Of a stretch of 64,000 nucleotides of DNA, positions 12,978 to 26,900 are shown one piece after another (position 1 is the first letter of the stretch; each line of letters begins with the position of its first letter). The translations under genes and the position numbers were made by a program. Source of the DNA: Streblospio benedicti. Lineage: Eukaryota > Annelida > Polychaeta > Spionida > Spionidae. The stretch covers positions 22,176,984 through 22,240,983 of the forward strand of contig CM032663.1 of NCBI GenBank assembly GCA_019095985.1, written 5' to 3'. Under the pieces are notes generated by a model, which had not been told where the DNA came from, did no database searches, and saw nothing but the letters and a program-made list of their open reading frames with translations.

Positions 12978-13140
12978 TACAGCAGAACCTGTACATGTGG
13001 ACACTTCCCATTTAAGGACACCTGTCTTATGTGGACACTTTTCACTTCTTCTTTTCTCATGTATCATAACTTAAATGAAACACTCTTTTCTTATGTGGAC
13101 ACGTTTCACTTCTTTCTAAGGTATCAACGTTCATATTCCA
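12978..13140. mobile_element. decayed CAGT-ended MITE
   Basis: Begins ACAGCAGAACCTGTACATG and repeats the phrase TTATGTGGACAC, which recurs as TACGTGGACAC in the element at 28925-29098. The right end is not clear. Confidence 0.4.
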
Positions 13141-13706
13141 TTGCAGGCATCTTTTAATTAATGTAAAATCACCTTTTTAAGAAAAAAAGGCTTTCTCATC
13201 TTCTCCTGCAGAGTAGAAATTTATGGGATGAATATTCGTGCCTGTCAGACTGGGGCTTTAGGGGGACAAGACCATGAATGTATATGACATACGGATATGG
13301 CGCTGTCGTGATGCAGATGTTCCAAATAGGGGCGCGTATTGCTCATTGTCAAAGGCTGGTGACAATATAGGGCTTAATTATGCACGAACACCATGGTTAC
13401 GGCATTCTGGACACAGATACGAGGACATTGATATGATGTGGGATACTAAAAAAGGATCTTGCCATGCATGGGAATTTATATGTGGATTTGAGATCGGTGT
13501 TTTGTATAATGTTTGCATGCGTTTTTTTCTTGTGCTATTCTTTTATACCATGATTCTAGGCGGGTTGATGTGCGTGCGTGCGTGCGTGTTCTGATATCTC
13601 AGACTATCATTAGGAGCATTTCCGACCTTCGTATGTCAGTTTTATATGGGGTTGAATCGAATCTCCCCATACCACATAACTTTAGAAATGCCATATAACC
13701 TTTCTC

Positions 13707-13710
<4 letters not shown>

Positions 13711-13757
<47 letters not shown>
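13711..13757. repeat. CA microsatellite
   Basis: About 23 uninterrupted CA units. Confidence 0.95.
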
Positions 13758-13758
<1 letters not shown>

Positions 13759-14566
13759 GCTCTTGTAAACCTCCCTCTAATTTAAGACCATACCATAATT
13801 CACTTAATATATTAGAGAACTTCATACTGTATTATCTCCAACCAATGCCACTTCAGTAACATAAACACATTTCCATTGTCCCAAACCTCCACAAACCCAC
13901 AACAAACCTCCATAATCAGACCTCGGGCAACCTGCATCCTGCGACCACCTCTATAGAAGCAATTAAAACCAACCACGGGTGGTCCTAACAGAGAGGTAGC
14001 TCTGTAGCTACTGCCCATGTCATTTCACTGATTGACGTTATTCGGGTGTTGCTGGTTCCGAGTTGGTCCGGGACCTGCTGATAATAGCACCCTCAGTGGC
14101 CTCTCACCCTGTACCCAATAATCCAAAGTGCCGGCACTGATGGCCTAACTCTAGCCCCTCTCTGCTCAGGGGCGGAAGTAGCTATGGCGTGGGCTTAGCT
14201 TGTTGTTCGTTTGTCCTACTTATAGGTTTATTTATGCTGTAGGTGTGGGGTGGGCGGGTGCGTGGGTGGTTGGTTCAGTTTTTTAACCGGCCTGCCTGCT
14301 TGCCTGGTCATACACTTTGGTCGTGAGCGTTAATCGTATACATTAGCATGGGTATGTAATCTACCACACGTCATAGTCAAGTAAATGTTGGTGGAAATGC
14401 ACAGATTTGGCACTGCGATAAATTGGAGGCAGTTATTGAAGACAGCGAGAGTAGAACAATTGTTGACAGCACCGAAATGCAAATGTTATGTCGTTTGTCC
14501 ACTATCTAAAACATCGCGTCTAGACGTTTACAAATAAGGAATGAATAATAGTAGAATTGTGCACAT

Positions 14567-14733
14567 ATAGCGGAACCTCTCGAGAGGACTGCTGTCAAGT
14601 GGTATCAATAGACGTGAGTTCTTTATGAATGTTCACGTTGGTCTCTATATGAAGCTTTGGGACCGAGAAAAATGAGTCTTATCAGTGAGGTGTCCTCAAC
14701 AAAAAGGTGGTCGTAATCGGAGGTTCTACTGTA
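14567..14733. mobile_element. CAGT-ended MITE
   Basis: Left end TATAGCGGAACCTCT and right end GGAGGTTCTACTGTA are inverted and flanked by TA. The 167-bp body carries GGTCTC and AAGCTTTGGGACCGAG words shared with 21392-21548. A TA target and CAGTRGAACCTC-type ends suggest Tc1/mariner/pogo-like mobilisation. Confidence 0.7.
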
Positions 14734-15597
14734 CTTTAGCTCGACGGACCCAAGATTATTACCGGAAAGAATCTTAACAATATCGCCTGTTAAGAAAGAA
14801 GTCTGTAGACACTGTAAACCATGCTAATGTTCTTGAAAATAACACCCCACTTGGCAAGCGTGAATTGGCCTCAAACATTGTACTACCACCACTCAAGTCG
14901 CCCAGATCCCCAGGGAGCAAAAATACGCAAACCCCATTTCTTTTATGTAGCCCGTGACAGTCGTTTAGTGCCGCGTATGAACATAGACCCTTGGAAATAG
15001 TCCGGTAGAATAAGTAGAACGAGAAGTCCGCGTCTCTAAAAAGTAGGTCTTTTTGTAATGTAATGCTAAGTATCTTATCTGGGAGAAGCCAGTCCAGAGT
15101 GGTTTGTGACATTCAATGCTATGTCCCTCGGTGATAAGTTTCTTTTAATTCTTGGCTATTTTGCGCATGGTGTAAAATGCAGGTTTGGTACGTGTTAGTT
15201 TTGTTGTGGCAGGCAATCTGTCTTACGCCAGTAGCAGATCTACATGGGGGTGGGGGTGCTTAGAAGTTCAGCCCAATCACCCACTCCCAACCCTACTAAG
15301 AGCATACATATAACATACACATATACACGGGCACAGATACAGATACATTCACAAATCAGCCCCAGTAAGCCTCAGTCTGACAGTGATGAATGTTCATAGC
15401 CGAACCTTTTACCGTGTGGTCACATATAATATGAAAGTACGTCGTATCAATGGCTATCACACCACGACTGATTCTTCTTCAATAATGGCCCCAAAAGGAG
15501 GAACATTGTACACTTGGGTGAGCTGTATATGTTTTCAACAGACAATAGTTATGTTACTTAAGAGTAAGGCCAATAAAGATGAAATGTGTCCAAGTAA

Positions 15598-15832
15598 GGG
15601 ACGGACCATTCGATATTTGGGGGGGGGCGACAAAATGTTTACGAATGAAACAAAAAAAATTTTGACTTTCTAGAGACAATTTTTTTTATTTTCAACTTGA
15701 AGTGAGACAAATTTGGTGAACATCAGGGACAATTTTTTTTCCTTTCAAAATCAGAGGCAGTTTTTTTTGTTTTTTTTTGAAAATTTTGTTGCCCCCTCCC
15801 CCCCCCCACCCAAATATCGAATGGTCCGTCCC
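15598..15832. mobile_element. MITE, PIF/Harbinger-like
   Basis: The 235-bp element has near-perfect inverted ends beginning GGGACGGACCATTCGATATT and reaching about 45 bp with mismatches. Both flanks are TAA (15595-15597 and 15833-15835). A 3-bp TWA target with GGG-starting ends is the PIF/Harbinger pattern. The interior is T-rich and non-coding. Confidence 0.7.
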
Positions 15833-15839
15833 TAAGACG

Positions 15840-17480
15840 GGTGATCACTATACGAAACTAGCAGATGTGTTCGCATTTTGTATTCTTGGTGAAAACGTAG
15901 GGCAGAACTAAAATGATTGTAATCACCGTTTAGTAAAATCTCCCGTTCAGATTACCTCTGTAAAGAGACTGCATTTAAAATAAGACTATTTTTTCTACCT
16001 TGCTTAAGATTCATAAAGACATAGGCAGACCCAGATTCAAAAAACCTGGATCTACTATTGCACAAGGAGATCAAAGTGAATCCTCACAAAGAAAAAAAAA
16101 AGACGCGTTGTTTTCATAAAGAAGCTATACTGTATCGGAAACACTGAACGCGTGTACACACAGAACAGTTCAAGTGATGGTCAAGTTGTATGTGTCCACT
16201 CCATGAGTACTGTATCAAATACGAGTTGAATAATGTAGAGGACCATTTTGGAATGCAATACAAATAAATGAGTACTTAAGTTGTTACTAGAAGTAGCCAC
16301 CTAGCCTCACTTAGATAATTATTCATTGGGGGATTATTCATTTGCTATATACTGAAGACACAGCTAAAACATATTAATATTCATTTGCCATGAATACTGA
16401 AGTTGGTCTGAAAACTGAAAGCATGTAGTCTAAAAGTAACTCTTAGAAGATAATGTTTAATATTTATAGTCCACTTTATTGTTAATTACAGAGTTATGTC
16501 AGCACGCGAATCCGTGGCGAGTGAACTTGAACTGGGTCAGTGGCCATAGAATTATGAATAACTACTGATGCACATATAGTAGTTATATGTACCTTATATT
16601 GGGAAACGGTCATAGGACTCTTCGTGAATGTACTTCGAATTCGATATAACACAGGAAGCGGATGTATTGAATCGCAAATATAGGCCTACAGCTCATACTG
16701 GCGGTCTCTATACAGGGGTGATCATAGATGGAGGTTTTACTGTAGCTTGAATATCCCTTTGTACTTTAACTTGGTTGTCCCAGATAATGAAAACCAGAAA
16801 TATGCTTATGTACTTTATTTTAAAGAATTGGTTTGTGACACAACATAGATAAATAGCATTGGAAAATATCAGTTCACAAGTTTATGAAGAGTCCAAAGAA
16901 CACAAAGACATCTTAAATCACGTCGTTGGCAGGTTTTGATATGTAACTCAGATCAGAATTGCTGCTTTGGTCTAACTTGGTTGAGGCTCAATCACACACG
17001 GTCGATATATCGTGCCTTGTATATCACACTTATGGGAGATTTAAACCAATGATTTAAGGCGTTTAGACTAATATGACGTGAACGTGATTTAACGCATATT
17101 AATTTTCTTTTTTATATGCTACTCTAGATATTATTGATGCGGCCCTTGCATACAGCTTAGGAAGAAGGGGCCACGTTGGGACACATTTTCACATGTTTCT
17201 CCAAAGATATACAACAGTTAAACTTCACGATCAGGGACACTGGTGTGGTAGGTACAAGTGGTCTCATTATAGAGGTTTCGGTATTTGTGAAGCAGTTCTA
17301 CTTCGTATAGGGAAGGAAACCAGACAGTGTCACTTCGTATAGGGAAAAAGAAACTGTACTCGGAGACATTGTAAGACAGTCACTATAATTTTTAGTTGTC
17401 CCGTATTAGTGAAGTCTGTTTTACTCATCACACCAAATTACCATAATTCTTATGTTTCATTAAACGTTTTACATTTTACT
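15840..17480. other. intergenic, no gene recognised
   Basis: No coding signal. An isolated CAGT-family right end, GGAGGTTTTACTGTA, lies at about 16729-16743. Confidence 0.4.
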
Positions 17481-17484
17481 ACAC

Positions 17485-17699
<215 letters not shown>

Positions 17700-19860
17700 T
17701 ATATACATACATATTGTACATATTTGCCTTTTCTGTGGCATATTTTACATTTTACATGCGACATATGGTGAAATGAAATATTCTTATTCTTAAACATATT
17801 GTGGCTTGTCAACTTGCCCTCTTGTCAACTCTCCCCTCTCCGTATAAGAATGCTTACATCATGTCTCATTTTAATGAGGTAGACGCTTTCAATCGGCCAC
17901 AAGACTTTCTCACTAGAACACTTAGTCTTCAGTATCAGTACCCTAATGATTTGGTTCAGTACATAGCAACAGAACAGTTTAAACAGTTCAAACGATGAAC
18001 GCATGAATAGCAGGACATCCAATGGCATTCAGTAAATGTGCTTGTAAATATTCACTTACTTAGTTGATAAAGAATTCATGAGGACTAAATAGAAATATGT
18101 CTCAGTTGTCAAAAGAACAATTTACATAAATAATCAAGTTGAAAACGCAAAACACATGAGTTGATTTATAGCATTGTTTATACACAGTACATACACGGAA
18201 TATTTACTGTTGTTGAAATGGGATGGACTACACACCTATACACCAAATATGCATGGGAGATATGTATTAGTATTTAGTTCAACATACCATTTTTCATTCT
18301 TCACCATACAAGGCAATATTTATGAAAAGCTGTTTAGATTGAAGAAATTTAGGGGTGGGGGTGATTTGTAAGTGTTTCCATCATGTGTTATGAACTATAG
18401 TTGCGTACTTTGAAATTATATTTTTTGTTTCATGTGCGGGCCATAGCCAAGTTACGTAATAAAATCTCATAAATTATACCAGCACAGTGAGTGTGAGTTA
18501 CACTCCACTGTGAAGGAGTTTTGAGGAGAACTCACATATTTGGACAGTCACTTACCTGAAGGGTATTGCTCTATAACAGGTGTAGCTGCAAATTACGTAG
18601 GATGTGGTAACAATAAGTTTAATTCCTGGATGTGTGTCTGTTCAACTCAGTGTAATATTTGGTGCTAAAAAGACTAAATCAAACGTTACGTAAGACAAAC
18701 CTCTTTTTTTTTCAATTAATTTACCATGTGCTTCCCCTGTTTCGATAATGCCATTTATGTTTATAGCTATCAAGTCCACACGAGGTGAAATATTGCCTGA
18801 TCTCTCATTGCTACTAGTATAACTACCTTTTTCTCTCACTTTTATTTTTCACTTTGTCTTAAACTTTGTAGTGTAGGATATAACTCTTTGTGCTCCGCCT
18901 CTCTGCCAATCAGAGTCGATTATTTTCCGTAGAGTTGAGAGAAATACATGTATACATAGGTCCTGTTTTCATTTCCTATTCGACCCAGCCGCTTCAAAAT
19001 AATATTGATAAAAGTTACATAACGTCAGTAACTTCTAACCCATCATAGGCTCAGTGTTTGTATGAAAACTAAATGAACATTGATATGAAATTGAGGGTTT
19101 CAATTCTACCGTGTTTGGTAATTGACCAGCTTAGAAAATAGCCCATTTACACCTCTTGACCCAGACGAGAGAGCTCATTTACCTGATTATTACTTCACTC
19201 ATTCCATAAGATGAGTAAATTGCTATTGATTATTTGGCATGACTTTCAAATGTGTCTTGATGTTCAGAAATGTAATAATTAATGACTGGTATTGGGCTCG
19301 TAATGTCTGAATGCCATATGGAGAGCAAGAAATATTACATTTGGTCAGAAGCAATTGTAGTGTGATTTTACATGGTTTAAGTAGGACGGTTCAGTTAGGT
19401 CGGCTACGTTTTATGTGTTGAAAAGTAGAAAGGTCGGAGATATATCAGTTGAAATGTAACACAAAAGTGGGTATTTACGGTGTTGAGGTAGGGTGTAGTG
19501 AAAACGCATAGCCAAAAATTATTCCATGTAACAATTCATCAACATAACCCATTTTTGATTTATAAAACGTCTTTTGTTGATCAAAGCTAAGTTTAAACTT
19601 AACAGCAGACTAGGAAAAGGCAAATGCTCTTTTTGCCCTCTAACAAGCCTTTCTTCTGTGACTAACATGCCACATTGACTTGACACATGCAGGCTGTATA
19701 CGGGTATATATGGGACTTGACGACTCAATTAACTACGTGTTAAAACAGGGTAATGGACTTGGTAGGGTTACTGTACTTAAAGCCCTGGACTACAAGCACC
19801 CTGTAAACGAATATCAGTGAATGTTTCACTATGCTCAAACCTTGAGGTGATTTTTATTAT
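17700..19860. other. intergenic, no gene recognised
   Basis: AT-rich and stop-rich; no homology, repeat structure or splice-bounded open frame was recognised. Confidence 0.4.
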
Positions 19861-19865
19861 ATCAT

Positions 19866-20076
19866 TTTAGCACTAGTGGGACAATCAGACGTCCAAAATG
19901 AGTAGTGTACGAATGTTTCATTATATTTAAATATAGAATTGATTTACAGCCTCAAATACATTAAAATCTATCAAGATGGGTGTCTGATTTACCCGAACAT
20001 AGGGAGTACTAGAGTGTGTCTCCGACCTTATTGAATACGTACGCAATGGTGACTGAAAAAGCAGTAAAGGGCTAAG
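19866..20076. mobile_element. TTAA-type MITE, minus orientation
   Basis: The left end TTTTAGCACTAGTGGG and right end CAGTAAAGGGCTAA are degenerate inverts. The interior phrase CAAGATGGGTGTCTGATT is the reverse complement of the word AATCAGACACCCATCTTG found in the copy at 29281-29490. Family description is under 54011-54216. Confidence 0.5.
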
Positions 20077-20942
20077 AATGGCAACTCATGAAGCAATGAC
20101 TATTCATTTTTAATTCAATAAGCCTAGGGAACCCAACATAAACTATATCAATTCTTTTCATCACATGAAACACTCATGCAAACAATAGTTTAGGTGCCTT
20201 ATGGTAATATGACCAAACATTGTGTTTCACAAAACTATAACTTTATACCCTCGGCAAAATTATCACTAGTCATGAAAACGTCATCTGAAAATGATGGAGC
20301 ACGGGCGAAATGAAGCCCAATTTCTGACAGGGATATTTAACATGTATATTTCATGATAATTGTAAAATGCGTGCTATTTTAATTTTTCTCTTTGTGCCTT
20401 TCCAAATCAATGAAAAGGTCTCAATATGATAAAATGTGTTCAGTCGTTAACTAAAGAAACTACTTCAGTACTAAATGTGCTAATGCATGTATATTCTTGT
20501 ACAATTTGGGGCATTTTTCATTCATTTGGTCAGATACAAAGAGAAAAATAAAAGAAATAACCAAAATATGGTACCATAAATTTTGTAAATAATGTTAGGT
20601 ATATTGAGTAATTTCAAAGGGGATATTTCATTGACTAGAAGTAGTAATGTGTGTGGTTCGTGCCAGAAATGAAGGATTACAATTCAAACTACAGCCTGAA
20701 CTGATCCGACATGCTACAACCAAACAAAACTGAAAACTGTAAAATATCTCCTTCATTCATTTATATACATGTAACCACCAATACAATGCATTACATAACA
20801 CTCACACCACCATCAAAATAAACCAATACAATCAAATACAGCAAATAATATCATGCCATTTCAATCCCCCAAATTCTCATCACATCTCATGTTTTTTCTT
20901 GATATCCGTAAAAGCCCCTGCTAGTAGAACGTAGCACCCCCA

Positions 20943-23900
20943 TCAAGTTAATACTGCATTCCGTTGCTGAGACGACTGCACAAGACTAGTGGTTTCCGTA
21001 GGACCCGCACTTCCGGATCCGTTCTCGACACTCTTTCCGTCCATCAGCGTTGTCGTCTGTTCCACGCCTCTGCTCTGGGACAAGTGCGACACGCTCACTT
21101 TGACGTGAAACGTGGCGTCCACCTTGCTAAAGTCTCTTATTTGCGAGGCAAAGTAGAGGATGAATGCGGCGGCCATCACCCATTCTCCGAATGTGCTTGT
21201 CAAATGGGCCGTGTAGCCCTATCAAAGAGAGAGGGCAGATGTGAAAACATTCATCTTGCTTGGTGCTGTTGTTTTGGGGGGTGGGTAGCAACAAGCTAGT
21301 GCTACTTCATAGATTGTTACTTGAGAGAGGGTCAACGTTTGTTACTCGGGGGTGGCTGTTAACTGCACAGTGGATCATTTCAAATGGGAACTACAGTAGA
21401 ACCTGTGGGGTCTAAAAAGGGGGTGGTCTCTTATGCAGGTTTCCATTTCGCCGTGATCTTATAGTGTAAGATTTGGGAGATCGAGAAATTCTCTTATTAT
21501 AGATATTGTCGCTTTATAGAGGTGGTCTTAATTGGGGGTTATACTGTACTGAGCAAAGACGTTACTTATTACACTTGGGGCTATGACTGCTATTGTATAT
21601 CACTTCAGGTTGGGGGGTATTTGCGAAGGTTAGCACAATAGGATAATACTGTCAGTTGCATGTTTACGTAAAAGAGCACACAGACTACAATTTTAGAAGT
21701 ATTATTGTGCATAATGGGCCTCCGCATTTGAAGCAATTAGAGGGAATTAGAAGAATGTAACACTCTCTCCCTCATACTGCCAGCACACTGCTAATTTAAA
21801 CCAAATTACTTCTACTTTTGTCACACCCGACACACCCTAGTTTACTGTGCCATTTATCAACGCCATCCACATGTACATAACAAAGTGATGAGATGACCTA
21901 GGGTTTGGTTGGGTTACACCGCTTATATAATAGCACGGAGAGCATAATAAGAAAACAGAAGAAAAAAAGGTAATGAACCAATAATACAAAATACTGAGAT
22001 TCACACATAGCAACGATATAACACATATATCCTACTGTGGCGATACTAGACCTAAGTGTATCATGCAGGAAATTGAGTTTATCATAATTGAAACTAAGTG
22101 TATCGTGCTTGAACCTAAGTGTATCATACTGAAAACAATGTTTATCATAATGTGATGGAAACGAAGTGTGTCATGCTGGAAAGTAAGTAAGCAACAGAAC
22201 GCCGAGTGTATTAATTATACTGTAAACTAAGAGTAGCACACCATAAACGGAGTGTATCGCAATGGAAACGAAGTGTATTGTAATGGGGGAAAGTGTATCA
22301 CTCTGGAAGCAAAGTGTATCATACAAGGGGTGTATCATACTGACATACCGGAGCGTCTGGTGGCCAGTGCGTCTTTTCTCCTTCGCCCGTCCATTGGGAC
22401 ATTCCTATGAATCCAGCGATGAGAGCTTTGGAATGGTTAAGGACATTATAACTGAATCATTTTCTGTGGTTATGGCTGAAATGAAATGACTGTATGCCAC
22501 TTTATCTATGATGTAAAACCGTAGTTTTATACCATTTTTTGTCCTACTATACCCGTTAACCCAAAACAAAACAAAATTACTATTCGTATTGTAATGCTAA
22601 CCATGGAACGCATTGAGACCTACCTTCATTTTCGTACTCATTTAAGAACACTTCCCATAATCTCTAAAAGGCTTAATTATTCAAACCTCAAGAAAGCAAA
22701 ATACCACGTTTAATCTGAGAAGAGAAACCTTTAGCACTGGTTAATTTTAGGCTGTTTGTTTTAATAATTCAAAATGAGTGATGTGTTTGCATTACAAGAG
22801 AGCATTTACATTTGCATGAGCATTAACATCTTTGCACAAGAAACGATGTATAGTTCTTATTTTTCTCGTATTTTTACTGCACCATCAATTTACCTAACCA
22901 AGAATATATATGTGCAGTTTTTCACTTTCTGATCATCACAAGTAGGTTGGGGCCAATTAGTATGACTAGTAGTAATTAAATTATAATTACTTTTTTCTAA
23001 ATAGTCAAATAACCATTCGATCACTCTTTTAACCTTCTCTCTCATATCTCACTTACTGCTAGGCATAGTTCTACCACAATACACCATGTGATTGTGAGTT
23101 CGATTCCCTTCATATACACTCAATGTATACACTCAATGTAGAAGCTTTGGATTGTAAACCGTTCTTTAGCTATAACTGTCATGGTAGAAATATGGTTAGT
23201 ATTAAGTAAGATTTGAGAGTGCATAAAACAAAGAAATCACAGATATTTTAAAAAAAATACATACATTGTATATAAGCATTCCAGTTTTTGCATATTTGTT
23301 GTGCAAAAGGATACTTGAAAAAAAGCCGACTGATCCCATCACGGATATTACAGCTCTGATGTGACCCATGCATCTGCTGTTATACTGGGGTGCCATTTTA
23401 TAAGTGATTATAGTATCTAAGTAGCAGTACAGGCCTCCAAACCCAAACACAAGAGAGGCTCCAGTAAAATGCACCACTGGCAGTTTATTGTCCTAAAAGA
23501 TAAAAATGATGGGTCTATAAATTACGTGATTACAATGGGGTATTTTAATGCTATCCAATTTAATCAAATATATTTGATTTGTTATATTTAATTTATTTCA
23601 TCATGATTCATGTCTATACTTGAAATTAAAATATAACATTTCTACGTTCACATAAAATCATCACATTATGTTGAAAAGCCACACTGCAGAAATTGAATTA
23701 ATTAATTGATTGATTGATTGATTAATTAATCAATTAATTAAGAAATTGTTGGATTAAATTTGATTCTTTCATGTGCGCCACTGAAATAAGTGTAAATGAA
23801 AATTATGTCATTGTACTGCATGAATAAAAATGCTATTTAGGAAAATATACTATGAATAAAATATGAGAAAAAATAATCAACTTGTAAGCCACAATGTTAG

Positions 23901-26900
23901 ATATGGAACAGTGCTACTTGTGTATACATATATTGTCGTGCTTAAGGGTAACAGGGTAGAATCAACAATAACGCTTAACATAAAAAGTAAATTAAAACTA
24001 TATTGGTTCTGACTTATTACCACAATATAAATATAAGTACTTGCCTCAAGCTAAAAGTATATTGTTCTTGTAATAGCAATGCATATACAGTGTACATTTA
24101 ACACATCAAATTTATTTTTTTCTAGACAGGAAGAAAAATTACAACATAACTAAATATGGTTTGTCTGAAAGATAATACAATCGTTCGTTAGTCATTGATT
24201 TTATTTTTCTTGTTTTTTGTCTTGTCTATATGATTATAACTTAATAGTGTAATTTAGAGTCTGATTTAAAAAAACATAGGAACATTCTTTTCTGTGAAGG
24301 GGGCTATAGCCCATTAATTAATACCTGAAAGTTGCCAACTAGACTGAGACCAAAAGAGGCGAGAATTCCCAGCACCAGATTGACAGCTGACAGACGGTAA
24401 ATCAGTAGACTTTCTTCCCCTGTTAGATCCCGGATGATTTTGTAACGCATAAAAAGAGTTGCACTAGCTGAGAGAAAAAAACAATTATAAATTTAAGGTT
24501 TCTTCCTTTTATTAAGGAAAATGTACAAGATGCAATACTTTTGACGAAATGTATAACTACTGGACAAATAATTAGTTAAATTAATAAACTGAATCAAATC
24601 AAATCAATTTCAATTCCACTAAACAACTAAAATTAGATTCAGTTCCGAAAGTTAAAAATTCTCTACCTTGATTTATATACTTTTCAAGATATTTTAGAAT
24701 ATCAAATAGTTTTACATAATATTAGTGACTTATTGATACCTATACAACTAGAATTAGAATTGAATTTTACGTCCAAACGAACAAACCTTTTCAGTGCTAC
24801 ATTACCATTTACGAGAAAGCACACAGATGAGACTACCAACTTCTTAGAGGCTACCAACATTCACATATTAATGTAGCATTATAAGTATTCAGTATCGTGT
24901 ATAGAGCTGACCTGCACACGCAGCAACGTTGAGGAACTGGGCAAATATGGCGCTTTGTGGCAATTCTGCTCCTGCGTCACTATAGTGGGGTGAAAAAATA
25001 TTTTTTTGGTAAACTATTTTAAAGAGCTTGAAGAGTAATTAAAAATGCCACCTCAAAAATACTGTAAATTGTGACCATGGTATTATAAAATTGGCTTAGT
25101 AAGTTAAAATGCGTATAGTGCATTTGATAGTTGCCTTTAATCAATATCTATATCTTAATATAAACATCTCATAAAAGAATTGCGTTGGGACAAAGGCCTC
25201 TAAAATTATGTTTTTGGTTTAATGACATGCCATCTTTACCGACTTTATTATTGCGTCACTTCAGCTGCTGAAGCAAAGCTTTGTGTTTGTTTCTTTTGTA
25301 ACTATGTATGTTTTTATGTACGTCTCTGGACAACATAGAGTGGTTACCGATGAAATGATTTCTTTCAAGCTTTACACACCTATGAGGTATGAGGCGACAC
25401 CAAAGTCATTCGATTTTGGGCATTTTGCCAATGAAAGTGTGCTTTACACATGGCCATTAATGGCCCATTTACTAGTATCGAATGCACTTAAGCCAGCATG
25501 GACAAACCAATATTATAGGCAGCAGCAATAGTCAATTTCTCGGGGGGCGGGGGGGCTACTTCAGGGGTTAATGGGTAGCGGGGTGCCACTGAAGGTCCAA
25601 AACCATACCCCTTAGTGAAACCAGTGAAACTATGAAAATGACACCTCTAGTGAAACCACCGGATGAAAACAATGGGGTATTATCCCAAGGGGTATTATTC
25701 TATGTGATACTGTAATGAAAACAAGATTTTCTACAACTTAAATTTACCTTTTATGCTTTTTTATGGCTCAATAATGCAAAATCACATGAAAAGAGAGCTA
25801 GATATTGAACCTCGAGATTGAACCTCCCTTAGTGAAACTGGCTGGAATGTTGAAATCATGACCCCTAGTGAAACTGAGTGGTGGAAAACGTGACCCCTAG
25901 TGAAACTGAGTGGTGGAAAATGTGACCCCTAGTGAAACTGAGTGGTGGAAAAGGTGAGCCCCAATGAAACTGAGTGGTGGAAAATGTGACCCCTAGTGAA
26001 ACTGAGTGGTGGAAAAGGTGACCCCCAGTGAAACTGAGTGGTGGAAAAGGTGAGCCCTAGTGAAACTGCGGGGCTGAAAAGGGTGAGCCCTATCAGTGGC
26101 ACACGCGACTACCCCCCGCCCCCGCCCCCGGGGTCAATTTGGTGTTGTGAGCTGCTTCAAGATCAATATGCATGATGATACCAGTATTTTTTCAGTACGC
26201 TGTACAACCACACAGATTATGTTTGGACTACCTTATATTGGACTACCCTAGACAATAGAAAAAAACATCACGGCCGTGGATTAAGTGGGTTTAAATAGGC
26301 TATCGCTATTTTGAAGATGTGAAACTTGAGATTCATTCTTCTTAGCACACATCTATTTCACTGTTATGTTCCATGGCCCATGCCACACACCACCAGCAAA
26401 TTGGTATCGTAATACTTTGCAAGGGATTTACGTTTTGTATATCTCAGGGGAAAAACCAAGCCAAAACTCTTTGACCTATGTAAATTTGAACTAAAATTTC
26501 TTGATAGTTGGTTTCATTTAAGACAAACGTTGCACACTTCATTAAGTTTAACAAAATAATGATTACCACCATATTGTTGTCAATGACCCAATATGTCAAC
26601 CGAGGGGCTACTTAAGTCGCATATACTAGTACAGTCTTGCTATTTCCCACACTTGCTCGTCTGTGTGGGCGATAATTGGTGTCACTGGCTTATTGCTATA
26701 TCCAAATTGATATAATCATTGAGCTAGGAGTCATTAGTCATATTATATGTACACGTGGTAATTTAAATGTTATGGCAACCATTATGGGTGGGGTGTAGGG
26801 GATGAGGCTAATTCTTGCCATTTATGACTAAGTGTAAAGTTGTGTATATGAGTTTTAGTTTGTTTGTTCTTGTTGTTGTTTTGGGGGTTTTTTGTGAATG

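Noticed and set aside
13274-13594. Plus-strand 106-codon open frame
   Set aside because: No recognisable domain, no splice context, and low-complexity tail; judged chance.
14774-15112. Minus-strand 112-codon open frame
   Set aside because: No recognised motif and no supporting splice sites or neighbours; judged chance.
23202-23314. Continuation of DRAM exon 4 to a strong GTATGT donor at 23264
   Set aside because: This donor gives phase 0, which does not fit the 77-bp exon 5, and adds a poorly conserved tail. The donor at 23314-23313 gives the right phase and a continuous TM5.
23690-23745. AATTAATTGATTGATT palindromic run
   Set aside because: Simple-sequence ATTG/TTAA repeat whose dyad follows from its low complexity.
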